The notes under the pieces: model-generated
What the model saw: the letters and a program-made list of their open reading frames with translations, nothing else
Told to the model about the DNA's origin: nothing
The model's database searches: none
Program-made: the position numbers and the translations under genes
Shown here: positions 53,650 to 62,237 of the stretch, piece by piece
Numbering within the stretch: position 1 is the stretch's first letter
How the letters are laid out: each line of letters starts with the position of its first letter
From: CAYWXK01 sp964462515
Lineage (GTDB): Bacteria; Planctomycetota; Phycisphaerae; Sedimentisphaerales; Anaerobacaceae
Direction: 5' to 3'
Assembly: GCA_964462515.1 (NCBI GenBank)
Contig: CAYWXK010000020.1
Coordinates: forward strand, 13,098-77,097
Length of the DNA: 64,000 nucleotides

Positions 53650-53925
53650 ATGAACTTGTCCCTCTTGTCGTTGAAATTCCGTCTGCGGTCAGGTAACGAC
53701 CAGCCAACTTTACGCAACAACCTCCTATTTGTCAATCCTTCACGCGAGGTGGAACAGATTTTTGAATTGGTTGGGCGTAAATATGGGAAGACAAGAGGTG
53801 ACATTGAGGCAATCTGTAGTAAGATAGAGCAAAGCGATATCCAAGCGATTTTGGCGAGCAACCGATGCCAATCCTTCAAAGGATTTTATACAGACATCAT
53901 ATCATCCTGTTGCCCCGCGGCTTGA
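53650..53925 (+). CDS. Small hypothetical or broken gene behind a strong promoter
   Basis: 91 residues, not recognised. The central part (RNNLLFVNPSREVEQIFELV, then GRKYGKTRGDIEAICSKIEQ) has the charge and helix pattern of a real protein. A GGGAGG site serves the earlier ATG at 53628, whose own frame stops after 22 codons in a different frame. This suggests either a leader peptide or a frameshift between the two frames. The end (SSCCPAA) runs into dispersed repeat DNA. The rest of 53433-54175 holds only repeats and two promoters. Confidence 0.3.
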   Translation: MNLSLLSLKFRLRSGNDQPTLRNNLLFVNPSREVEQIFELVGRKYGKTRGDIEAICSKIEQSDIQAILASNRCQSFKGFYTDIISSCCPAA

Positions 53926-54074
53926 AATTCCGACTTGCCCTGCGAAGCCCTGCCGTTTAGGGCGAAGTGGGGAGCGCAGTCGAACGAGTGGGAATCCAGC
54001 CCCCCAATTTACCAATCGATTAGTCCTCTAATTCTCTCTATATTACCCATTCCGCGCTTTTTCACAAAAAATCC

Positions 54075-54103
54075 TTGATTTTTCATCCAATAAATAGTAT
54101 AAT
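54075..54103 (+). promoter_or_regulatory. Promoter of the RCC1/dockerin protein gene
   Basis: TTGATT, 17 bases, TATAAT, about 70 bases before the start at 54176. Confidence 0.55.
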
Positions 54104-54175
54104 TATAAACCGTAGCAGCGGAAAATAATAATGCTATACAAAAAATCTGCCGAATGAAGGCGGAACGGAGAAACT

Positions 54176-57100
54176 ATGAACTCTAAACTGAAGGATGCTA
54201 AAATGAAAACCCGTATTTATCCTCTAATAGCGTTCTTCATACTTTTTTCTTCGTCCTTCGCACCTACCGCCCTTGCCGGCTCAATACTTGGCTGGGGCTG
54301 GAATGATTATGGTCAGGCGACGCCGCCATATGGCAATGATTTTATCGCTATCGCCGCAGGAGGAGAGGGTCATAGTGTTGCGCTAAGGTCGAATGGCAGT
54401 ATTGTCGGCTGGGGCTGCGATTATGATTGGTGTGGAAACTGGGCTGGTCAGGCCCTGCCTCCCGGAAACAACTTTATCGCTATCGCTGCAGGCGGGGAGC
54501 ATTTTCTTGCCCTTCGCTCGGATGGGACTATTGTCGGCTGGGGCTGCGATTATGATTGGTGGGGAAACTGGGTTGGTCAGGCCACGCCGCCTGCCGGAAA
54601 CAACTTTATCGCCATAGCCGCAGGAGAGTGGCATTCTCTTGCCCTTCGCTCGGATGGCAGTATTGTCGGCTGGGGCGACAATGATTACGGTCAGGCGACA
54701 CCGCCTGATGGAAATAATTACATCGCCATAGCCGCAGGATTGTCTCATTCTCTTGCCCTTTGCTCCGATGGCAGTATTGTCAGCTGGGGCAGTCAGGTGA
54801 CACCGCCTGACGGAGATAATTACATCGCCATAGCCACAGGAGGGGAGCATTCTCTTGCCCTTCGCTCGGATGGCAGTATTGTCGGCTGGGGCAGTCAGGT
54901 GACAACGCCTGACGGAGATAATTACATCACCATAGCCGCAGGAGGGGGGCATTCTCTTGCCCTTCGCTCCGATGGCAGTATTGTCGGCTGGGGCGACAAT
55001 TATTTTGGTCAGGCGACACCACCAGATGAAAATAATTACATCGCTATCGCCGCAGGAGAGTGGCATAGTCTTGCCATAAAACAGGGTTGTCAGTACGAAC
55101 TTGCAGGCGACTTAAATGATGATCGCAAGGTTGATTTTTATGACTTCGCTCAGATGGCACAAGATTGGTTAATCGATTTTAACTTTTTAGACTTGGATGT
55201 AATGACGGAGAACTGGTTAATCGACTGCAATATAGACCCGAACAACCCTGCCTGCTATGATTTTGGGCCAATTTGGCATGACAAGCCAGGTCTGTCTGCC
55301 CGCGTCCGACGCCCGTTGTGCGTGTATAATGACAAAGTGTATATGGGAGGCATTACGTCGTATGGTCTCGAAAGTTGGGATGGCTCACAAATCAGCAAGG
55401 CAGCCAAGGTCGGGTCATTGACCACGGGTTTGTCTTTTTTATGGCCCCTGACTCTTGACGGCAACATAGGTATAATAGACAAGAACTACATTTTAACTGG
55501 TATTGGTGCAGTTACTTTTACCGGAGCAGGCCTGAATAATATGACTGCAGGAGGCAGTTTTAGTGGAACAACGGCATTGAGATACAAAATAGAAATTGAT
55601 GGGACAGGAACGCCAGACGCTTTTAAGTGGAGTGATGATGGAGGGACGAGTTGGGATGCAAATGCGGTAGCAATTACCGGCTCTGCTCAAACTCTTAATA
55701 ATGGTGTAACTGTAACATTTGCCACGACTACGGGTCATACTGTGGGGAACTATTGGACGCTTCTTAACGGCAAATCCCGGATAGAAATTACTTCCAATCC
55801 CGACACTACGGATTTTACCGATGTGACGCCGGTCGGGTTTAGCATTAACGAACAGGCGCTTCACCGCAGTTTCATAGACTGCGGGTTTATTGGTGACTGG
55901 AATGGCGGGAAGAGAGTTCTGCTCTGGTTTGAATACACCTTAACCGATGCTACATCACAGGCCTGGTATTCGGATGATAACGGCTTAACCTGGACTAAGT
56001 TTTTCAATGCGGCAGCAGCTATAGTACATTTTCACGGGGGAATATTTGTTAAGGGTGTCGGCGCAAAGGATGGGCGTCTGTATGTTTTTACAGGAGACTC
56101 TGCTTCAGCCGCTTCGATTTTAATTTGCGATGATGTAAATGACCTCTTGACTAACTCTGGCACATGGTTCGGCTCGACTCATTGGGCACTTGGTTCCGGC
56201 AACCGCACTGGTTGGTCGCCGAACGGCGATTATGTTCTCGGCTGGAACGACCAAAAATGGCGAACTGTCGATATGGTTAGTGATGGAGAATACGGCTATT
56301 GGATTCCAGATGCCAAGAATTACTATGATATTGCCGTCTATAGAGTCAAACATTCCACGAAAGTTGTTGAAACATTGGCAAAATATCCGACTGTAATCGG
56401 AGCCGGATGGATTGGTCTTTGCACTTCAAAGGGACAAGTTTTATTTACAACTTATAGTTGGTCAACCGGCAAGGGTTTTACTACTGGCACGGACGAATTT
56501 GTGCGGCTTTATTATCTTACAGCAGGCGGGGTTGCCGAAATAGCCCGATGGAGACACGCTGGTTATAATCCTTTTGTAAGTCCAGTCATATATCCGCCTT
56601 CTAATGAACCGGCTTTTTTCCAGCAATTCTTTGAATATAAGGGAAATTTGTATTTGGGTAGTGACAGAGTTGAAGGAGTCAACTTTGACTTGTTGGGCTG
56701 TAAAATCAGACCTTATGTCACTAAGGTTGGCGAGATTGATGAAAAGATGTTGTCAATGCGGCGGTCCAGATATGAAATATATCAAGACGACCCACCTGCC
56801 TTAATTGACAATCCAGTCAATGACCACGATTTTTCAATTTGGAACGGCGATAAATACACGAGTTGGGAAGTCCACGGAGAAACGTGGACTCGGGATACTA
56901 ATATCGTCGAACCAGGTTTTACTTATAGCGCCAAATGTGTAGTAGAATCAGGCACTCCGTATTTGCGTCAGACCATAACTAATACTGCAATTTTGAATTC
57001 ACTAAAAGGTTATTACTGCATATTATTAGTCAAAGTTAGGGTGGCCAGCGGAGCGACTGCAACCTTTCTGCCAAACATAGTCATTCAAAAGGTGTTAGGT

Positions 57101-57361
57101 GCCAATCCCGAACAATGGTTCTCTCCCCATTTGGAGTTTTGTATTAACAATACAAACTCAAATACTGCTTATGCCGATGACAAGTGGCACGAAATTTGGC
57201 TTTCCACTTTTATTCCAACGGACATTACGTATATGCGTATTTGGTTGCAGGCGAATGATAATAGTGGCAAAACAGGAACTGTATATTTTTCCAATATTAG
57301 AATTCAAAGAGGCAGTAATCCTTTTTGGCAAATGATAACGTGGAAGCAACAAGCTCCATGA
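54176..57361 (+). CDS. Secreted RCC1-repeat protein with dockerin-like calcium repeat
   Basis: 1061 residues. A signal peptide (about 9-35, IYPLIAFFILFSSSFAPTAL) is followed by seven RCC1/BLIP-II-type propeller blades (about 35-300), each with GWG...GQATPPDGNN and AIAAGEWHSLALRSDGSIVG, encoded by nearly identical tandem DNA of 75-125 bases. Residues about 305-350 are a dockerin-like repeat (LAGDLNDDRKVDFYDFAQMA), typical of Phycisphaerae cell-surface proteins. Residues about 445-530 (GTPDAFKWSDDGGTSWDANA, VTFATTTGHTVGNYWT) resemble a phage structural beta domain set inside a second propeller-like region. A galactose-binding-like fold may end the protein (about 885-1055). Both ATG 54176 (GGAG) and ATG 54200 (AAGGA) have a ribosome site. 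It probably acts at the cell surface; the ligand is unknown. Confidence 0.85.
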   Translation: MNSKLKDAKMKTRIYPLIAFFILFSSSFAPTALAGSILGWGWNDYGQATPPYGNDFIAIAAGGEGHSVALRSNGSIVGWGCDYDWCGNWAGQALPPGNNFIAIAAGGEHFLALRSDGTIVGWGCDYDWWGNWVGQATPPAGNNFIAIAAGEWHSLALRSDGSIVGWGDNDYGQATPPDGNNYIAIAAGLSHSLALCSDGSIVSWGSQVTPPDGDNYIAIATGGEHSLALRSDGSIVGWGSQVTTPDGDNYITIAAGGGHSLALRSDGSIVGWGDNYFGQATPPDENNYIAIAAGEWHSLAIKQGCQYELAGDLNDDRKVDFYDFAQMAQDWLIDFNFLDLDVMTENWLIDCNIDPNNPACYDFGPIWHDKPGLSARVRRPLCVYNDKVYMGGITSYGLESWDGSQISKAAKVGSLTTGLSFLWPLTLDGNIGIIDKNYILTGIGAVTFTGAGLNNMTAGGSFSGTTALRYKIEIDGTGTPDAFKWSDDGGTSWDANAVAITGSAQTLNNGVTVTFATTTGHTVGNYWTLLNGKSRIEITSNPDTTDFTDVTPVGFSINEQALHRSFIDCGFIGDWNGGKRVLLWFEYTLTDATSQAWYSDDNGLTWTKFFNAAAAIVHFHGGIFVKGVGAKDGRLYVFTGDSASAASILICDDVNDLLTNSGTWFGSTHWALGSGNRTGWSPNGDYVLGWNDQKWRTVDMVSDGEYGYWIPDAKNYYDIAVYRVKHSTKVVETLAKYPTVIGAGWIGLCTSKGQVLFTTYSWSTGKGFTTGTDEFVRLYYLTAGGVAEIARWRHAGYNPFVSPVIYPPSNEPAFFQQFFEYKGNLYLGSDRVEGVNFDLLGCKIRPYVTKVGEIDEKMLSMRRSRYEIYQDDPPALIDNPVNDHDFSIWNGDKYTSWEVHGETWTRDTNIVEPGFTYSAKCVVESGTPYLRQTITNTAILNSLKGYYCILLVKVRVASGATATFLPNIVIQKVLGANPEQWFSPHLEFCINNTNSNTAYADDKWHEIWLSTFIPTDITYMRIWLQANDNSGKTGTVYFSNIRIQRGSNPFWQMITWKQQAP

Positions 57362-57415
57362 TGAAAGGATAATAAATTTTGAGGTAATATCGTTTTAGAA
57401 TAAAATGAATTGATT

Positions 57416-57613
57416 CTATAGATAAGGGGAAAAATGAGCGTCGTTGTTGCCAAAATTTCCTGCTGTTTTTATTAACGATGGAGCAGGAATACCACTTAAA
57501 TGACTACGACATGCATCACGCAAATATTCAATAATGCTCCGCCCCTGCAAGCGGCAGGTAGCACACGCCGTGAGTATACGCTCCACATAGCGAGCACCTC
57601 GTTCGCTCTGTGT
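57416..57613 (-). pseudogene. IS66 transposase remnant, C-terminal end
   Basis: The minus-strand frame reads GTQSERGARYVERILTACAT, CRLQGRSIIEYLRDACRSHL, SGIPAPSLI, the well-known last part of IS66-family transposases. The upstream catalytic part is missing; the frame begins in low-complexity DNA. The N-terminal part of such a transposase, on the same strand, is at 59175-59327, so the two may come from one element. The rest of 57362-57804 holds only short repeats. Confidence 0.75.
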
Positions 57614-57804
57614 GCCGAAACTGCTCAGGATGGTGAGCAGAGTCGAACCATTAACTAATCCACCAATCAACTAATTCGCTAATTAACTAATCTTCTGATA
57701 TCCTGTTTTCCTACTCCTCTTCTTCTCTCGTCCATTCTTTTCGTCTGCCTTGCCTCTTGTTTTGGCCAGCTTAGAAATGAAACGGTTAAACATATCTGTA
57801 AAAA

Positions 57805-58359
57805 CTATCTTTTTTGGCTTAAAAATACGCCAGAATATCCCTTAGCTGGTGTACCAAAAGTCATCTCAAAGATTAACTGGCAAATTGGTATTCCGGGAGT
57901 TAAACGGATACTGACCGGTCCGTAATTACATAGCTCCAACTGGATAGCCCCCTCAAATCCAGCGTGTATTGTTGGTGCAGTAACATGTATCGCTAAACCA
58001 AGCCTGGCTAATGAACTTTTTCCCTCAATCCTCGCAGCGATTCTTGAATGATTTGGAAGGCTAATTGTTTCGTGCGTCCACGCTAGAACAAAAGCATAAG
58101 GCTCTAATACATAACCTTTAGATGAGATATTTATTTTTTTGGTATATTTGTCCCGAAATTTAGGATATTTAAACTTTGGTCCTGGTGTAATGATTTCCCC
58201 CCGTGTTTTTTTAATTTGATCGAACGACCACAACCGAAGCTGGTTTGATAAAGTTAGATCAACAGAAGTCGAACTATACCTGACCGCGTTCGGTTTTGGC
58301 TTTATATTAATTTGCTGGTGAGCTAAAAATATTTGGATTTCGCGGTCGGTTAGTATCAT
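57805..58359 (-). CDS. dcd: dCTP deaminase
   Basis: 184 residues, normal length. It deaminates dCTP to dUTP, supplying dUMP for thymidylate. Seen: MILTDREIQIFLAHQQINIK at the start, RIEGKSSLARLGLAIHVTAP with the Arg/Ser triphosphate contacts, and the catalytic Glu in TIHAGFEGAIQLELCNYGP (about 138). The C-terminus closes the trimer active site. A small gene lies one base upstream, so the two are cotranscribed. Both genes lie between two halves of a decayed IS66 transposase and are AT-rich, so horizontal gain is plausible. Confidence 0.93.
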   Translation of the reverse strand: MILTDREIQIFLAHQQINIKPKPNAVRYSSTSVDLTLSNQLRLWSFDQIKKTRGEIITPGPKFKYPKFRDKYTKKINISSKGYVLEPYAFVLAWTHETISLPNHSRIAARIEGKSSLARLGLAIHVTAPTIHAGFEGAIQLELCNYGPVSIRLTPGIPICQLIFEMTFGTPAKGYSGVFLSQKR

Positions 58360-58360
58360 T

Positions 58361-58603
58361 TTATTTATTGAGTATTTGGTTTTTTGTCACCCAAACTCTC
58401 CAATTTCCCGAAGATGTTTCCTGGGGTAATTCAATTAAAACATTGTTTTTATCCCTAGCTACTTCGTCTGCGAAAATATGATTACGTCCAGTGTGGATAG
58501 AATTTAAAACGACTTCAGCACGAGGCCCTCCTGCTGTCGTAATATAGGCAACACACTCAGACTTCATAGCCCCCAACACAATCTTTGCTTTTACCCTACA
58601 CAT
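58361..58603 (-). CDS. Small hypothetical protein cotranscribed with dcd
   Basis: 80 residues, not recognised. CRVKAKIVLGAMKSECVAYI and VVLNSIHTGRNHIFADEVAR suggest a small beta-rich domain; there is no signal or membrane segment. The start at ATG 58603 has AAGGA six bases upstream; an in-frame GTG 15 bases earlier is less likely because it overlaps that site. One base separates it from dcd, so a role in nucleotide metabolism or regulation of dcd is possible but unproven. Confidence 0.65.
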   Translation of the reverse strand: MCRVKAKIVLGAMKSECVAYITTAGGPRAEVVLNSIHTGRNHIFADEVARDKNNVLIELPQETSSGNWRVWVTKNQILNK

Positions 58604-58629
58604 TGGAAATCCTTTCACTTTTAGAGATT

Positions 58630-58658
58630 AAAATAACAATAGTAAAAGTTTTTGTTAA
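58630..58658 (-). promoter_or_regulatory. Candidate promoter of the dcd operon
   Basis: On the minus strand TTAACA, 17 bases, TATTTT, about 27 bases before the ATG at 58603. Confidence 0.4.
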
Positions 58659-58787
58659 AAAAATTTTCTTTTTTAGCCCTTTATTTTTCGGAATAGATAG
58701 TAGGAATAGTGGAATTGTTGAAAAAAACATCCCTGCTCGCCAAACAAATAGTGGCCGTTTATTTTTTCTCCGGCGAAGATTTTTTAA

Positions 58788-58802
58788 TCCGCCACAGGCG
58801 GA
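58788..58802. repeat. REP-like palindrome near the RAYT gene
   Basis: TCCGCC-ACA-GGCGGA, same arms as the copies at 240-259, 1851-1870 and 13685-13699 (TCCGCC-TCT-GGCGGA). Confidence 0.6.
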
Positions 58803-59174
58803 TGAATTTTTTTAAATTTTGATTCTCTGCAACCTGATTTTGTGAAACAAATAACCCGCCGTGCCGTCAAGATGCCTGACGGCAAAAGGGCGGGTTAAAT
58901 ATCAGGATTTGGTGTGCAGAGCACACCCTACCGAGGGGAATTGGTGGAGCAAGCCCCACCCTACGTTTTTTTGCGGGAATGACCCTACTTCGCCCAAAAC
59001 GGCGGGGCTTCCGACTTCGCTAAAGCTACGCCGGACAGGTCGCGGGGCAGGCAGGACCGGCAAAAGGTAATGAGGAAATCAGGGTATCAGGAAGCAGAGT
59101 ATCAGGATATCAGGAATCGGGGGTCGGGAGGCGGAAGGCAGAAGACGGAAGACCCTTCACCTCGCTTCGCTCGC

Positions 59175-59327
59175 TCAGGGCAAGCGGGAGGGGAATGGCG
59201 GGATGTCAGACAGCGGTTTGGACGAGTTTTTGGAGTCCATTCCCAAAAGCCGTTCAAGCTCTTCGATGCGTTTTTCTAATTGAACAATCTTGTTTTCCAA
59301 CTGCTTAATATATGCGTCCTTGTCCAT
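59175..59327 (-). pseudogene. IS66 transposase remnant, N-terminal end
   Basis: A 50-codon minus-strand frame reads DKDAYIKQLENKIVQLEKRI, EELERLLGMDSKNSSKPLSD and then stops in repeat DNA. The coiled coil followed by NSSKPxSD is the signature N-terminus of IS66-family transposases (NSSKPPSD in intact copies). It is collinear with the C-terminal remnant at 57416-57613. Confidence 0.8.
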
Positions 59328-59446
59328 AAGATTGTTATAGGACAAAGACAGTTTACTAAAGTGTAATTCAATTACTCGAAATATGGTGAACGCTTACCGA
59401 AATTCTAAGCCCGAAACTTGAAACAAGTTGCCCTGCCCATGGGTGG

Positions 59447-59480
59447 TAAAAAATAAGCCCCAGCCACAGGTGCTGGGGCT
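59447..59480 (-). terminator. Terminator-like hairpin pointing left
   Basis: AGCCCCAGC, 7-base loop, GCTGGGGCT; on the minus strand it is followed by TTATTTTTTACC. The gene it would end is unclear, as purE lies to its right beyond the RAYT gene. Confidence 0.5.
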
Positions 59481-59529
59481 AACCGAAAGGGTTTTGTGTT
59501 GAAGTATTCAAATTGATATTATTCCAAAT

Positions 59530-59979
59530 ATGCCCAAAATCGTTGGATATATGGTAACCTGGACAACGTATGGAAGCTGGCTTCCGGGCGATAAAAGAGG
59601 ATATGTCGATAATGGCAAAATCCTGTCAGGCAACATTAAAATCCTCCAAAGAAATAGAAAAAGACAAAAAGCACCCGTTGTTAAATTGAATGCGCAGGAA
59701 AGGGAAATCGTCAAACAGACCATTTACGCCGAGGCAGAAAAAATCGACTATAAGATTGAGGCTTTGGCGGTTTATTCAAATCATATCCATCTGTTGGCAC
59801 TGCCTCATACAGAATCCATCGAAGAGGTCGTCGGAAGATACAAGAGCGCGACCACACGTGCCCTCTGGCAACGAGGCCGTAAGGGCCGTGTCTGGACAAA
59901 AGGTTACGACAAACGCTTCTGTTTTTCCGAACCAGAACTTGCCGCCAGAATCAGGTACGTTCAAAATCACCACGATTAG
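59530..59979 (+). CDS. RAYT/IS200-like Y1 transposase
   Basis: 149 residues. HUH single-strand transposase: VTWTTYGSWLPGDKRGYVDN at the N-terminus and the metal-binding His pair in YSNHIHLLAL (about 83-92); a candidate catalytic Tyr is in RYKSATTRAL. This form (REP-associated tyrosine transposase) usually spreads short palindromes rather than moving itself, and REP-like palindromes are frequent in the window. The protein is short (family about 160-220), so the C-terminus may be trimmed; it ends at RYVQNHHD in the convergent overlap of four bases with purE. Confidence 0.82.
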   Translation: MPKIVGYMVTWTTYGSWLPGDKRGYVDNGKILSGNIKILQRNRKRQKAPVVKLNAQEREIVKQTIYAEAEKIDYKIEALAVYSNHIHLLALPHTESIEEVVGRYKSATTRALWQRGRKGRVWTKGYDKRFCFSEPELAARIRYVQNHHD

Positions 59980-60536
59980 CCCTGCCACCTGTGGGCAGGG
60001 CAATTTGTCTCTTTTACCCTGTGCGATTGTGTTTTTGTGCGCTTATGATCTTTCGCACCTTTCGGTTTCTGCTGGTTTTTCTTGAACGCGGTAAGTTTAA
60101 TGCGGAGGTTTTTGTTGGATAGGGCGAGGATTTGGACGGCTAAAATGGCGGCGTTTTTGGCGCCTGCTTTTCCAATAGCCACAGTTGCCACGGGGACGCC
60201 GGGCGGCATCTGGATTGTGCTCAGTAAGGCATCGATTCCTTCCAGTCCGCTCCTTGAAATCAACGGCACACCGATAACCGGCAGGGTTGTTCTCGCTGCC
60301 AGGGCTCCGGCTAAATGAGCAGCCATTCCAGCAGCGGCTATGATGACTTTTATGCCCTTTTTGGCAGTATTTGTAGCAAATTCGGCGGCGATTTTGGGGG
60401 TGCGATGAGCCGAGATTACCCGCACAATCGGCTCAATACCAAAGAACCTTAGCTGCTCGATGCAGCCTTGCATTACCTCCATATCACTTTCCGAGCCCAT
60501 CACAACTGCTACCGGTGATGTTTTTTTTGATACCAT
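59976..60536 (-). CDS. purE: N5-carboxyaminoimidazole ribonucleotide mutase
   Basis: 186 residues from ATG 60536; the longer upstream frame is not used because PurE starts just before VAVVMGSESD. It moves the carboxyl group from N5-CAIR to give CAIR in purine synthesis. Seen: MGSESDMEVMQGC, VISAHRTP with the catalytic His, AAAGMAAHLAGALAARTTLP, VIGVPL, and MPPGVPVATVAIGKAGAKNA: class I PurE. About 30 extra residues at the C-terminus (KPKGAKDHKRTKTQSHRVKE) are highly charged and look like translated repeat DNA. purK is not beside it. Confidence 0.94.
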   Translation of the reverse strand: MVSKKTSPVAVVMGSESDMEVMQGCIEQLRFFGIEPIVRVISAHRTPKIAAEFATNTAKKGIKVIIAAAGMAAHLAGALAARTTLPVIGVPLISRSGLEGIDALLSTIQMPPGVPVATVAIGKAGAKNAAILAVQILALSNKNLRIKLTAFKKNQQKPKGAKDHKRTKTQSHRVKETNCPAHRWQG

Positions 60537-60674
60537 TGTTTTTTCTTTACAAGAGGTTATAATAATCCACAGTTTCAATCTGCCCATATATCTTCTGACG
60601 AAGACAGAAGCGGGGGCGGATGCGATAATGATAACAGGCCAATGGACTGAATGCAAGATAATTAGGGGTGGGAA

Positions 60675-61550
60675 ATGCAGACAAGAAAGCCAATTGTTGC
60701 AGGCCAGTTTTATCCTGGTCAATACGATTCCTGCGTGGATGAAATTAACGAGTGCCTCGAGGAACACACCGTAACCGATGTTCTGCCGGAGATAATAGTA
60801 GCAGGCATCGTCCCGCACGCCGGCTGGACATTCAGCGGCGGCCTGGCGGCACTGGTGTTCTCAACTATAAAGCAGCAGCACGACAAGATTCATACCTTTG
60901 TGATATTCGGTGCAACGCACGGCTATTTCGGCAGATTGCCGGCCGTTTATGATTCCGGCAGTTGGACAACACCACTCGGCGAGGTCTCCATTGATGAGGA
61001 GCTGGCCGAGGCTGTATTGAAAACCGGCAAGGCCGTCAGCGACCCTGCTGCCCACAGGTCCGAGCACAGTATCGAGGTGCAGGTGCCGTTTATACAGTAT
61101 CTGTTTGCCGGCGCAAAGATATTGCCTATTTTGGTCCCGCCAAGGGAGCAGGCGATAGAACTTGGCACAAGTATTGCCGACATTATCGACCGGCAGGAGC
61201 AGAAGAAAATCATTTGCGTTGGCTCGACCGATCTGACTCATTACGGCCCGCGCTACGGTTTTACGCCGATGGGGGCGGGCCTGGAAGGATTGCAATGGGC
61301 GGACAAAATCAACGACCAGAGGTTTATTGATTTGGCCCTCAAGCTCGACCCGGAAACAATGCTTACCAGCGCTGCTGAAAATGGTAATGCCTGCGGCCCC
61401 GGCGCAGCAGCCGCTACAGTGGCTTTAGCCAAAGGATTAGGCAAGACCGAAGGCTTGCTTTTGGCACATACAAGTAGTAACGAAGTAATGCTTCGCAAGA
61501 TGGGCACCACAGGCCCGGATAGTGTCGGCTATGCCGCTATAGTCTTCTGA
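60675..61550 (+). CDS. amrB: AmmeMemoRadiSam system protein B (MEMO1 family)
   Basis: 291 residues. The MEMO fold with its three metal-site residues visible: His in VPHAGWTFSGG (about 49), His in FGATHGYFG (about 80) and Cys in NGNACGPGAAAA. STDLTHYGPRYGF and HSIEVQVPFIQYLF are other conserved blocks. The bacterial protein occurs with an AMMECR1 protein and a radical SAM enzyme in a system of unknown chemistry; those partners are not in the window. ATG start with GGGTGGGAA directly upstream. Divergent from purE. Confidence 0.92.
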   Translation: MQTRKPIVAGQFYPGQYDSCVDEINECLEEHTVTDVLPEIIVAGIVPHAGWTFSGGLAALVFSTIKQQHDKIHTFVIFGATHGYFGRLPAVYDSGSWTTPLGEVSIDEELAEAVLKTGKAVSDPAAHRSEHSIEVQVPFIQYLFAGAKILPILVPPREQAIELGTSIADIIDRQEQKKIICVGSTDLTHYGPRYGFTPMGAGLEGLQWADKINDQRFIDLALKLDPETMLTSAAENGNACGPGAAAATVALAKGLGKTEGLLLAHTSSNEVMLRKMGTTGPDSVGYAAIVF

Positions 61551-61762
61551 TTTTTCCTTTAGATAGCTATAATATTTGGCATAAAAAGTATTGATTAGTT
61601 TTCTAATGTATTGATAATGTTTGCACGGGGTAACGGATTCGATTAAATTTGTTTGACAGTTAATTTTTGATGCTTAGGCAATGATAAACTGTTTCGAGTC
61701 GGCATACAAAACAAGGCAGTTTGCGATGAACACTGAACCCTAAAAAGGAAAGGATACTTGTT
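61551..61762. other. Gap of 212 bases before the small membrane gene
   Basis: Contains a perfect -35 box TTGACA (61651-61656) but no good -10 box at the right distance. AT-rich, no gene seen. Confidence 0.35.
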
Positions 61763-61912
61763 ATGCTTTACACTATCGCTGTTGTTCTGATTGTATTGTG
61801 GCTCCTGGGGCTGCTCACTTCCTACACCATGCATGGTTTCATTCACGTTCTTCTGGTAATCGCCATCGTGGTCGTCTTGCTTAGAATCATTCGCGGACAA
61901 AAACTCTTGTGA
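61763..61912 (+). CDS. Small lmo0937-family membrane protein
   Basis: 49 residues. Two membrane segments (IAVVLIVLWLLGLLTSYTMH and FIHVLLVIAIVVVLLRII) joined by a Gly/His turn, ending RGQKLL. This is the full length and pattern of the lmo0937/DUF5670 family, tiny stress-associated membrane proteins of unknown function. AGGA lies about nine bases before the ATG. It is followed by a pair of tiny lipoprotein genes, which also look stress-related. Confidence 0.85.
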   Translation: MLYTIAVVLIVLWLLGLLTSYTMHGFIHVLLVIAIVVVLLRIIRGQKLL

Positions 61913-62187
61913 ATTTGAAGAAATGTACCTAAGTAGAAACGCATAATGTTTAGTTATGTATGGCCTATTCTCCTGGCGTGCTACCGCCTGCGGCAGGCAA
62001 TAACGCTTTAATCTACAATGACTTATGGATATTCAGTTATGGGCGACTCAATGAATCTTTTTGTGTTTCTACTTAGCAAAAATTCCATAACTTTTTTGTT
62101 GCTTAACGGGGAGAAGTTCATTAACCTAATGAAATATGAAGTCTTAGCAGTGTTGATTATTGGGGTATATGGGAAATCCCGAGTAAT
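61913..62187. other. Gap of 275 bases before the duplicated lipoproteins
   Basis: Contains an imperfect ACCGCCTGCGGCAGGC palindrome (about 61982-61998) and AT-rich DNA. No gene seen. Confidence 0.4.
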
Positions 62188-62237
62188 ATGAAATTACGAC
62201 CAATTCACAATTATTAAGGTTCACATGGAGGCGTAAC

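Larger units (their letters stand above)
58604..59529. other. Repeat-rich region between the dcd operon and the RAYT transposase
   Basis: Contains the dcd promoter, a REP palindrome (58788-58802), a GCCGT...ACGGC hairpin (about 58860-58882), GCGGGAATGACCCTAC-type repeat words (58973-58988), AGGATATCAGGAATCGGG low-complexity runs (about 59070-59130), the IS66 N-terminal remnant and a terminator-like hairpin (59447-59480). No intact gene seen. Confidence 0.55.

Noticed and set aside
54383..55066. 227-codon minus-strand frame with repeats
   Set aside because: It is the mirror of the RCC1 blade DNA on the other strand.
61651..61656. Perfect TTGACA before the lmo0937-family gene
   Set aside because: No acceptable -10 box 15-19 bases downstream, so I do not call a promoter.
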